Source: an uncultured Hyphomicrobiales bacterium (GTDB lineage: Bacteria > Pseudomonadota > Alphaproteobacteria > Rhizobiales > Beijerinckiaceae). From it: DNA of 64,000 nucleotides. The notes under the pieces were generated by a model that searched no databases, was not told the origin of the DNA, and saw only the letters and a list, made by a program, of their open reading frames with translations. The number at the start of each line of letters is the position of its first letter. Within the stretch, counting starts at the first letter, position 1. The position numbers and the translations under genes were made by a program. The DNA lies in NCBI GenBank assembly GCA_903931945.1, contig CAIZEI010000182.1, positions 1-64,000 of the forward strand, read 5' to 3'. Shown here in pieces: positions 24,925 to 33,000 of the stretch.

Positions 24925-25419
24925 TCACATCCCGCTGGAGCGGGAATTCTCGCCGAAAATCCTGTCAGCTCGTTTTTGCTGTGCAGCAGGCATGGTCTCA
25001 TACAACGCTGAAAAGGCGGGAATGAATTTTTTCAACCCGCTTGCATGATGATCCGCAACGATCTGAAACGTTTTCAAATCGGTGACCGCCGTTTGGGATT
25101 TCATCCCGGCGGTCGTATCCTTCATTTCGCCGCGAAACGCAGCTTCATTATCGCGCATGACTTTGGCGACAGGCGCCCAAAGATCTTCCTCGGCGGCTGT
25201 GATCTGCAGGCTGTCATGCAAACGCCTGATTCTTGTCTCGCTTCGCAGCGTAGCGCGCGCGATGTCCTCGGGCGTCGCCGGCGCCGTCGTGGCGACCGGC
25301 GCCGATGTCGCTGCGGGCTGCTGGGCATGGCTCCCTGTCGCGATCGCAGTCAATAGCACGCCGCCAAGAAGTGACGCCGCGATTGCCGCTCGCCGGGTCT
25401 GCCTGATGGATATCGTCAT
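24925..25419 (-). CDS. Spy/CpxP-type periplasmic protein (LTXXQ family)
   Basis: Periplasmic helical protein of 164 aa. A Tat-like or long signal peptide (RQTRRAAIAASLLGGVLLTA) ends near SHAQQ. The mature protein is helical, with SLQITAAEEDLWAPVAKVMR close to the LTxxQxxxW core of this family. CpxP/Spy-like proteins bind unfolded periplasmic proteins or sense envelope stress. Promoter element G is 128 bp upstream in the correct orientation. Confidence 0.82.
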   Translation of the reverse strand: MTISIRQTRRAAIAASLLGGVLLTAIATGSHAQQPAATSAPVATTAPATPEDIARATLRSETRIRRLHDSLQITAAEEDLWAPVAKVMRDNEAAFRGEMKDTTAGMKSQTAVTDLKTFQIVADHHASGLKKFIPAFSALYETMPAAQQKRADRIFGENSRSSGM

Positions 25420-25513
25420 GTCGATCCTCGTGAAGCTGTTCAGGCGGAAATGATTTCCCGCGATGGATTCTGCGAAGCGCGGCCTGTCTTGATCAGGTCG
25501 ATGCTACATTTGG

Positions 25514-25560
25514 ACGATAGGCCATTCCTCGAGAGCTTCGATAGACTCGGAATGTACTTA
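25514..25560 (-). promoter_or_regulatory. Stress-island promoter element G
   Basis: The minus-strand reading is TAAGTACATTCCGAGTCT. TATCGT begins 33 nt after the first T of TTCCG. It faces the Spy-like gene 128 bp away. The 13 bp CCGAGTCTATCGA after the box are shared almost exactly with element H. Confidence 0.7.
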
Positions 25561-25930
25561 GTGATCGCGACAAGCGTGGGAAACGCGATGCGGATTCGGG
25601 CGCCGTTGCGCTGGCGGGGGACTGTCGCCGCGCGGCTGCAATTCGTTCGCTAGGGGCTTTGGTTTTTCACAGCGAAGAAACGTCATTTGCGAAGATATCG
25701 CCCGGCTAAATGGCCGCAACTAACGACCAACGCGAGTCTTTCCATGAGCGACAGGCAGCGCGCCAGTTGAAACGCTCTCGGCAACTGCGCTTGTGATCGC
25801 TGCAGCCGGCTTTCCGCCTCTAACTGAACAGCGATACGGGACCATCGTTCAGGTGCTCACCCCCAGCGCCATGAGACGCCGTTCCTCATCGACTTGCGAA
25901 AATCGCCAGACAAAGCAGGCCAAAGCACAT
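25561..25930. other. Intergenic region without recognisable gene
   Basis: About 370 bp between the Spy-like gene's promoter and the DUF883 transcription unit. Short frames here show no recognisable motif or ribosome site. No repeat or RNA gene is apparent. Confidence 0.4.
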
Positions 25931-26128
25931 TCAGACGACAACCGCTGCAATAAAAAGACCCGCAGCGGCGCGGATCGATATACGGACGACGAACGTTCCA
26001 GAGTTGAGCCTCACATAGTCACAGGCCGCCATCGCTGCCTCTGTGGCGGACGCCCGCAAGCGCAACTGAGGCGTTGCATCGCCACCGCCCCAACCGCCGT
26101 CATGATCGCGCCGATTGCGCGCAGTCAA
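25931..26128 (-). CDS. Possible small membrane protein after DUF883 (doubtful, perhaps decayed)
   Basis: A 65-codon frame with TTG overlapping the TGA of the DUF883 gene (TTGA). The C-terminal part, SIRAAAGLFIAAVVV, is hydrophobic. In related operons a DUF883 gene is often followed by a membrane protein of ~100-130 aa, and this frame is shorter, with a poor N-terminus. A hydrophobic stretch continues just after the stop (CFGLLCLAIFA), which suggests a decayed longer gene. No family assigned. Confidence 0.25.
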   Translation of the reverse strand: MTARNRRDHDGGWGGGDATPQLRLRASATEAAMAACDYVRLNSGTFVVRISIRAAAGLFIAAVVV

Positions 26129-26439
26129 ACCCGTGGCCGGTTCAGCATCGAAACTGACAGGCCAACGCCGAATGCGATCAGAAGCGCCGTTATCGGGTTG
26201 CGTTCAATGCACGCCTCCATCTCCGCACTTGCCGAACGAACGCGATCTTTCGCACCGGTCGTCGCACCCGAGATGGCGTCCGTCGCATTGCTCACGGCGC
26301 TGTTCACGCGTTGCCCCGCCGCATGGGCGTGGCTCTGACCCAGTTGCTCCATCGCCTGGATAAGCTTCGTGACGTCGGTTCGAAGCGCATCCAGACTGGC
26401 CGCGAAATCGGCGGCCAATGCGTCATCTGATTTGGACAT
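26125..26439 (-). CDS. DUF883 family (ElaB/YqjD-like) membrane-anchored protein
   Basis: Protein of 104 aa. A long amphipathic helix (about residues 10-80, heptad-like, rich in Ala, Ser and Asp) is followed by the DUF883 end ACIERNPITALLIAFGVGLS with one C-terminal membrane anchor. ElaB and YqjD of E. coli are stationary-phase, inner-membrane proteins that bind ribosomes; that role is known for those homologues only. The gene probably forms a short transcription unit with the doubtful frame after it. Confidence 0.85.
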   Translation of the reverse strand: MSKSDDALAADFAASLDALRTDVTKLIQAMEQLGQSHAHAAGQRVNSAVSNATDAISGATTGAKDRVRSASAEMEACIERNPITALLIAFGVGLSVSMLNRPRV

Positions 26440-26522
26440 AGCTCACTCCGGGAAAAATGGCTGACGAACCGGACATTCCATTCGCCAGCCTTGACTTTCA
26501 GCTCATGGGTTCGATTTGAGCT

Positions 26523-26999
26523 TTATTTGGCGGTGAGGTCCGCCATGATCCACATCGACGAATTGCTGTCGTATTTCAGACCGCGCGCGGCGCTCAAGGC
26601 GTCTTTGGTTGTATTGATGGTCAAGTAGGCCTTGCCGTCCATCACACCCTGCTTGATCGAATTGAATGAGACGCCGACGTTCTTTTGATCCATTCCAAGG
26701 AAACCGCCAACGCCGATCACCACTGCGGTAATCTTTCCATCGACCGGCGAAACCAGCACATCGGAAATGTCGCCGACTTTGGCGTTCGCCATATCGTAGA
26801 CATTCTGCTTGTACCAGGTCGTAATCGTGAGGCTGCCTGCCGGTATGGCTGACATGATTTCGGTCATCGCAGGCGTCGTTGCTACCAACGGGCGCGGTGC
26901 GACGGGGGGAAGCGGCGTCACAGTTGACTGCTGCGCGACTGCGAGACCGGCGGTTAGCATAAGGCCTAGAGTAGCTATGACTACGGGCGTATTTTTCAT
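26523..26999 (-). CDS. PRC-barrel domain exported protein
   Basis: Periplasmic protein of 158 aa. ATG 26999 follows AAGGAA; the signal peptide (PVVIATLGLMLTAGLAVA-QQ) is clear, and the longer frame to 27062 is rejected. After a Pro-rich linker, the PRC-barrel covers about residues 75-150: VYDMANAKVGDISDVLVSPV, then DGKITAVVIGVGGFLGMDQK. PRC-barrel proteins of this exported type are common in Rhizobiales stress loci, but the ligand is unknown. Promoter element H lies 117 bp upstream. Confidence 0.87.
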   Translation of the reverse strand: MKNTPVVIATLGLMLTAGLAVAQQSTVTPLPPVAPRPLVATTPAMTEIMSAIPAGSLTITTWYKQNVYDMANAKVGDISDVLVSPVDGKITAVVIGVGGFLGMDQKNVGVSFNSIKQGVMDGKAYLTINTTKDALSAARGLKYDSNSSMWIMADLTAK

Positions 27000-27083
27000 G
27001 GGAATGATTCCTTTGTTTTGCCAAGCTCGTTGCGAGCTCTGACCGCATCGGTTCGCTCGCAATGCGCTCCGTACAGTCGATGG

Positions 27084-27129
27084 ACGGTAGGAGGGATCGA
27101 TCCCAACCGATAGACTCGGAATTTACTCA
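27084..27129 (-). promoter_or_regulatory. Stress-island promoter element H
   Basis: The minus-strand reading is TGAGTAAATTCCGAGTCT. TACCGT begins 32 nt after the first T of TTCCG. It faces the PRC-barrel gene and is divergent from element I, which starts 85 bp further on. Confidence 0.72.
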
Positions 27130-27214
27130 GCATTGGCGATGCGTTTTGGCCGGGATCCACGGTCCTGCCGCGGGCTTAAATGCAGTCGTTTGAGCCGCCG
27201 ACTCCCAACAGGAT

Positions 27215-27261
27215 TAGGTATTTTCCGAGGCTCGATTTCAGTCGACGCCCGGCGGTATGGA
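27215..27261 (+). promoter_or_regulatory. Stress-island promoter element I (variant)
   Basis: TAGGTATTTTCCGAGGCT, with two changes in the left half. TATGGA begins 33 nt after the first T of TTCCG. It faces the small His-rich protein gene, 111 bp away. Confidence 0.6.
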
Positions 27262-27338
27262 TACAGAGATGCGGCCAATTCCAACAATGAGCCTTATCGC
27301 ACGTGAATCTGGCGCGCATTCAAGCAAGGGGATATCCC

Positions 27339-27587
27339 ATGAAAACCATCCTTACCGGCGCATTGATGATTGCCGCAGTGGCCTTGGCGACGCCGCTCTC
27401 TGCGGCTCCGTTGCCGGTGGCTGCTGAAAGCGTTTCTGCCGACGCTGTCGCCGGAGCGACTCAAATAGCATGGCGTCAACATGCGAAGCGACATATGGAT
27501 CGCGGCATGCATCGTGGCTGGGACCGCAACAAGCATCGTGGCCGCGGCCATATGATGGGCCATATGATGAAAAGCGATCGCCACTGA
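27339..27587 (+). CDS. Small exported His/Arg/Met-rich protein
   Basis: Exported protein of 82 aa. The ATG at 27339 is preceded by AAGGGGA; the signal peptide is MKTILTGALMIAAVALATPL-SAA. The C-terminal third is dominated by His, Arg and Met (HAKRHMDRGMHRGWDRNKHR, then GRGHMMGHMMKSDRH). The repeated HM/MH pairs suggest periplasmic metal binding, for example copper, but this is inference from composition. I do not recognise the family. Confidence 0.7.
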   Translation: MKTILTGALMIAAVALATPLSAAPLPVAAESVSADAVAGATQIAWRQHAKRHMDRGMHRGWDRNKHRGRGHMMGHMMKSDRH

Positions 27588-27705
27588 CATTTGAGACGCC
27601 CGCGCCGCGCGCTCACACGCGTTCGGCGCGGACGGTTATGACGACGGGTCACGCCCTCGCGCGCCAAACGATAGACAATGCCGATTTTCGAAACACGCAG
27701 CATGC

Positions 27706-29559
27706 ATGACTAACCGGGAAACGGGTCCGGCCGGGACCGATTTGGCGAAGGCGAGTCGGACAATCGGGCTGCGGCTCAGACGATTCCTAACGCGGGCAAT
27801 GGGCTACTGGAACTGGAACGAAAGCCCTTGGGCCTGGCTTTTGGGGCTTACGGTGCTGGCCTTCGCCGCCGCGCAGCTTGCCTCGTTGATCTTCTGGAAC
27901 CTCTGGAATCGCTGGTTCTTCGACGCGCTGGACCACAAAGACAGCGCAGCTGTGTGGTCTGCAGTGCTCATGCTTCCAATCATCGTGGGCTTCAATATCG
28001 TTTGCGTTACGGGCTTGTTAGTGAGTCGTCTGGTTCTCCAAATCCGATGGCGCGAGTGGTTGACGAAAAATATCCTGGGCTGGTGGATTGCCGATCAGCG
28101 ATATTACCGCCTTCCTTTTGTCGACGAGGCGCAGACAGTCCCGGAATTCAGAATCAGCGACGACATCCGACTGGCGATCGAGCCTGTTGTAGATTTCGGG
28201 TTGGGCCTGCTGACGGCCTTTTTTACCGCGGCGACGTTCGCGACAATTCTCTGGCAAGTGGGCGGCGCGGCGCATTTCACTGTGGCAGGTTGGGCAATTG
28301 AAATCCCCGCTTATATGGCCATCGCTGCAATTGTCTATGCAATCGTGGTCACAGCGGCGGCGGCGGCGACAGGGCGTCCTCTTGTATCCCGCGTCAGCGC
28401 CAAAAACGAGGCTGAGGCCCAATTCCGCGCGGAGATGACGCGTTTGCGCGAAAATGCAGAAAGCATTGCGCTTATTCGGGGCGATGACGAAGAGCGCGCT
28501 TCGGTCATCAGGGGATATCGCCGCGTCGTGGAGACCTGGCTCCTGATCGCCAGGCAGAACGCAGTCATTTCGATCATCCTGAGCACGAATGCCGGATTGT
28601 TCGGTGTGATACCGCTTCTGCTGGCGGCGCCCAAATTTCTTTCAGGAGAATTGGGGCTGGGCGCTGTCATGCAGCTCACGACGGCTTTTGTCGCTGTGCA
28701 GGGCGCATTGATCTGGTTTGTCGATAACCTGTTGAATGTCGCCAATTGGCTCGCCTCGGTCGCCCGGGTCGATGAACTTGACGAGGCGCTGGAGAGCATC
28801 GACACCGGAGCGCAGATGGGGGGCGTGAACGAGATTACGCTTGGCGTAAGCGAAGATGGCGCGCTGCATCTCAACCAGCTTGCGGCCGCGCATCGCAATG
28901 GCCGGATCATGATTGCAGCGACGAATATTGCGATTGCTCCGGGAGAACGTGTGCTGATCGCCGGGGAGAGCGGCACCGGGAAGAGCACATTGATACGGGC
29001 GATCGCCGGCCTGTGGCCATGGGGCTCCGGCACAATCCTGATCCCGCCGCAAGCGTCGATCGCATTCGTGCCACAGCGCCCGTATCTTCCATTGGGGACC
29101 TTGAGAAACGCCATCTGTTACCCGACCAGCGAGGCGGATTGTTCTCGCGATAGCATTGTGGATGCTTTGAAGCGATGCGGTTTGGGATACCTTCTCAAAC
29201 ACCTCGACGACAGCGACAAACACTGGGATCAGGAATTGTCGGGCGGCGAGCGCCAGCGCGTGGCCTTTGCGCGGCTTCTGGTGCAGAAGCCTTCAATTAT
29301 CGTTATGGATGAGGCGACTTCTGCGCTGGATGAGGATAGTCAAGCGTCGCTGCTTGAACTCATCTGCGATGAGTTGAAAAACTCGACGCTGATCAGCGTC
29401 GGCCACCGGCCAAGCCTCGACGCTTTCCATGAACGCAAAATTATCCTGACGCGGCATGCCGCAGGAGCGGAGATGACTTCCGCATCGATCGAATCCTCAA
29501 GACCGCCGCTGTTGCAGAAGTTGGGGGGATATCTGATGGACTTCGTCGCACGACTTTAG
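27706..29559 (+). CDS. ABC transporter, fused permease-ATPase, SbmA/BacA-like (YddA group)
   Basis: Half-transporter of 617 aa. The N-terminal ~370 residues are an SbmA/BacA-type membrane domain with about six helices (WAWLLGLTVLAFAAAQLASL; WNLWNRWFFDALDHKD; then DQRYYRLPF and NPEFRIS-like QTVPEFRISDDIR). The C-terminal ATPase has Walker A GESGTGKSTLIRAIAGLWPW, signature LSGGERQRVAFARLL and Walker B IIVMDEATSALDE. Family members import peptides, cobalamin or modified fatty acids, or affect lipid A. Substrate here is unknown. No island promoter element is directly upstream. Confidence 0.88.
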   Translation: MTNRETGPAGTDLAKASRTIGLRLRRFLTRAMGYWNWNESPWAWLLGLTVLAFAAAQLASLIFWNLWNRWFFDALDHKDSAAVWSAVLMLPIIVGFNIVCVTGLLVSRLVLQIRWREWLTKNILGWWIADQRYYRLPFVDEAQTVPEFRISDDIRLAIEPVVDFGLGLLTAFFTAATFATILWQVGGAAHFTVAGWAIEIPAYMAIAAIVYAIVVTAAAAATGRPLVSRVSAKNEAEAQFRAEMTRLRENAESIALIRGDDEERASVIRGYRRVVETWLLIARQNAVISIILSTNAGLFGVIPLLLAAPKFLSGELGLGAVMQLTTAFVAVQGALIWFVDNLLNVANWLASVARVDELDEALESIDTGAQMGGVNEITLGVSEDGALHLNQLAAAHRNGRIMIAATNIAIAPGERVLIAGESGTGKSTLIRAIAGLWPWGSGTILIPPQASIAFVPQRPYLPLGTLRNAICYPTSEADCSRDSIVDALKRCGLGYLLKHLDDSDKHWDQELSGGERQRVAFARLLVQKPSIIVMDEATSALDEDSQASLLELICDELKNSTLISVGHRPSLDAFHERKIILTRHAAGAEMTSASIESSRPPLLQKLGGYLMDFVARL

Positions 29560-29585
29560 GCGAAGCAATAATCGAGTGCAAAAAC

Positions 29586-29626
29586 AACGGAGAAGCGCAC
29601 CATTTTGTGCGCCCTCCGCCGTTTTT
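29586..29626. terminator. Bidirectional rho-independent terminator
   Basis: A hairpin with GGAG-AA-GCGCAC paired to GTGCGC-CCTCC around a CATTT loop, flanked by A-rich bases on the left and TTTTT on the right. It lies between the convergent ABC transporter and CsbD genes and could serve both. Confidence 0.75.
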
Positions 29627-29642
29627 AAGTCAATAAGAGGGG

Positions 29643-29813
29643 CTATTTCTTCAGCGCGTCTTTCGCGCTGCCGACAAGATTCTGGATCTTGCCATTGATC
29701 TTGTCGTTCGTTCCGTCGGATCTGAGTTTGGCGTCGCCAAGAATCTTGCCCGCCGTCTCCTTGATGGCGCCCTTGGCCTGCTTTGCGATGCCTTCCACGC
29801 GATTCTTGTCCAT
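29643..29813 (-). CDS. CsbD family stress protein
   Basis: Small soluble helical protein of 56 aa, MDKNRVEGIAKQAKGAIKET followed by AGKILGDAKL. The N-terminal NRVEGxxKQxKGxIKExxG is the CsbD signature. CsbD is under sigma-B in Bacillus and is a general stress protein in many bacteria, with unknown mechanism. It is too short for most gene callers. Promoter element J lies 105 bp upstream. Confidence 0.9.
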   Translation of the reverse strand: MDKNRVEGIAKQAKGAIKETAGKILGDAKLRSDGTNDKINGKIQNLVGSAKDALKK

Positions 29814-29886
29814 GATGCAATCTTTCTGTTTGTCGACTGATGGAAATTGCTGAACGAGCGGCTTGACGCCATTCAGCAGCCTTCAG

Positions 29887-29931
29887 AGATAGACGCGCGA
29901 CAGGCTGGCGCCAGCCACGGAATCTACTCAA
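29887..29931 (-). promoter_or_regulatory. Stress-island promoter element J
   Basis: The minus-strand reading is TGAGTAGATTCCGTGGCT. TATCTC begins 31 nt after the first T of TTCCG. It faces the CsbD gene and lies only about 160 bp from the divergent giant signalling gene. Confidence 0.7.
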
Positions 29932-30089
29932 ATCGAAACAACAGGGTCTGTATCGGGATGTTGCCTCATTTCTGAATTTTTCAGTCAAGCTTATGCGATA
30001 GATCATTGGGTGGCTTGCGATATGGATTACATGTTACAAGACAAGGTGTCTGGACGCTTGTTGATGCATTCAGGCCTGGAGCGTTGCGA

Positions 30090-33000
30090 ATGTCCAAAGG
30101 CCATAGGCTCGAGATCGATGCTGCGCCTTCAAGTTCTTCGTCTGCGCATTCAGGCAAGCTGCAGACGCATGAGTTGTCGATTGCCTTTCCCGTGGTGGCA
30201 ATTGGCGCTTCAGCGGGCGGGCTTGAAGCATGCACCAAGCTCGTGACGGCGTTGCCTGCCGACGCCGGGATGGCCTTTGTTCTGATCCAGCATCTCGATC
30301 CCAGCCACCCCAGTATGATGGTGGAGTTGCTCGCGGAACGCTCTTCCATAGAGGTGCTGCAAGCCGCCGATGGGATGCGGGTGGAGCGTGGGAAGTTTTA
30401 TGTCATTCCGCCTGGACGTTATCTGGCCGTGAAGGACGGCGCCCTGCAGCTCTCGCAGCCTCAGGCGCGCCATGGCGCGCGCCTGCCATTTGATTTCTTC
30501 TTGCATTCGCTTGCCACGGAATCCCGCGAACGCGCGATATGCATCGTCCTGTCCGGGACGGGCGCGGATGGAAGCATCGGGCTGAGAGACGTGAAGAAGC
30601 AGGGCGGTCTCGTCATCGCGCAAGACCCGGTCGAAGCTGGCTTCGATGGAATGCCCCGCAACGCGATCAACACTGGCCTTGTCGATCTTGTGCTCAGCGC
30701 GGCCCAGATGCCAGCCGCCATTCTGAATCGCAATGCAGGACAGCGCCTTGCAGCCACTCACGCTTCCCCGGCGCCGGCGCGCTCGGCGGACGTCTGGTTG
30801 CCAGCCATCCTAGATCTTTTGCGGACCAATACGCCGCATGATTTCACATCCTACAAACGGGGGACGTTGCAGCGACGGATCGAGCGGCGCATGGCGATGG
30901 CCGCGATCGGGAGCGGCGATTCGAATGCGTATATTGAAATGCTGCGGAACGACCCTGCGGAGCTTGATCTTCTGGCCAACGATCTCCTGATCAACGTCAC
31001 AACGTTCTTTCGTGATGCAAAAGTATTCGATCTGCTGGCGAAAAAATTTGTTCCGAACCTGGTTCGCGCACAATCCGGCGATTACACCTTTCGGGTCTGG
31101 ATCGCGGGATGCAGCACGGGGGAAGAAGCCTATTCAATTGCGATTTTGTTTCGCGAGGAAATCACCGCTTCAAAACTCAACGTCAAGTTACAGATTTTCG
31201 CTTCCGACGTCGATGCCGAAGCGATCGCGTACGCGCGCGAGGGTCTTTATCCTGAAACGGTTGCTTCGGATATTTCTTCGGCGCGGCTGGCTCGTTTTTT
31301 CACGCGGGAGGATCACGGCTACAGAGTCGCTCCCGAGCTTCGCGCTACGGTTGTTTTCACCGTTCAGGACGTGCTTGCCGATCCGCCGTTCTCGCGCCTC
31401 GATCTTGTGTCATGCAGGAATTTGCTGATCTACCTTCTTCCCGAAGCGCAGGCAAAAGTCATGTCGATCTTCCATTTCGCCTTGCGCGAGGGCGGACTTT
31501 TGCTGCTCGGCAATTCGGAGACGGTTGGAAACCTCGGCAATCATTTCGAAATTGCCGCCAAGGCGGAACGGGTATTTCGCCGTATTGGCGGGGGCCGGCG
31601 TGACCCGATCGGATTTTCAATGGATATGGCGGATGCGGTGCGCGCGCCAGCTCGCTTGGGGAGCGGAATGGCGCCATTGCGCCCGGCCGTTCTGGCGGCG
31701 CTTTGCCAGCGTCTCGTGGCGGAAGACTACGGTCCGGCGGCGGTGCTTATCAATCGAAAACGCGAATGTCTCTATTTTTCCGGAGCGACCGACACCTATT
31801 TGAAGATCGCGCCTGGCAACGCGGTTCACGATCTGTTGTCGATGGCGCGCGAAGGCGTCCACGCAAAACTCAGGTCTGCGATCCAGCGGGCCAACGATGA
31901 GAAGAAGGCGATAATCGTGTCTGGCGGACGAATGCGCCGCGATGGAGCCGATCGCACTTTCAGCATTGCCGTTCGCCCCGTTTCCGGCGAAGGGGAGGAG
32001 CTTTTGCTTGTCTGCTTCATCGACGAACACGCACAGGGCTCCGTTGCGAGCGTCGATCGTGCGGCCACACCTCGCGAGTTGTCGCGCGTTGCCGAACTCG
32101 AACGGGAACTTGAAGACGCAAGGGCGGAGTTGCAGGACGCAAACCGTCATCTTGAAACCGTTGGCGAGGAGCAAAAGGCAATTAACGAGGAAGCGCGGTC
32201 GGTCAATGAAGAGTACCAATCCACCAATGAAGAACTGACGACCTCGAAGGAGGAGCTGCAATCGCTCAACGAGGAGTTGACGGCGCTGAACAGCCAACTG
32301 CAGGAAACCCTTGAGCGGCAGCGCACGACCTCCAACGACCTGCAAAACGTGCTTTACAGTACGGACGTTGCGACGCTGTTCCTCGACAAGGCCCTCAACA
32401 TTCGATTCTTCACGCTTGCGACAAAGCTGTTGTTCAGCGTTCTGCCTGGCGACATCGGGCGCCCCCTTGCGGACATCCGGTCGCTCGCGGTCGATGGCAA
32501 TCTTCTGAATGATGCAAAGATGGTGCTGAAATCATCGACGCCGATTGAAACGGAAATCGAGGCGGGGACAGGCGCGTGGTATTTGCGCCGAATTTTGCCC
32601 TATCGAACGGGCGACACCCACGTTGAAGGGGTCGTGATAACCTTCGTCGATATCACGGAACGCCGTCACACCTCCGAGGCGCTGGAGTCCGCGCGTCGGG
32701 AAGCGATGGTCGCGAGCCTGGGCAAATCGCGATTTCTGGCTGCGGCGAGCCACGACCTGCGCCAACCCCTGCAGACTCTGGTGTTGTTGCAGGGGATTTT
32801 GGCGAAGAACGTTCAGGGGGACAAGGAGAAGAAGCTGGTTGGGCGGCTCGGCGAGGCCGCCGGGGCGATGACCGGAATGCTGGACGCCCTGCTTGACATC
32901 AACCAGATTGAAGCTGGCGCGGTGAAGCCGGCGCTCACGACATTTCCACTCAGGGAACTGTTCGATCGCCTGAAAGAAGAGTTTGCCTACTATGCGCATG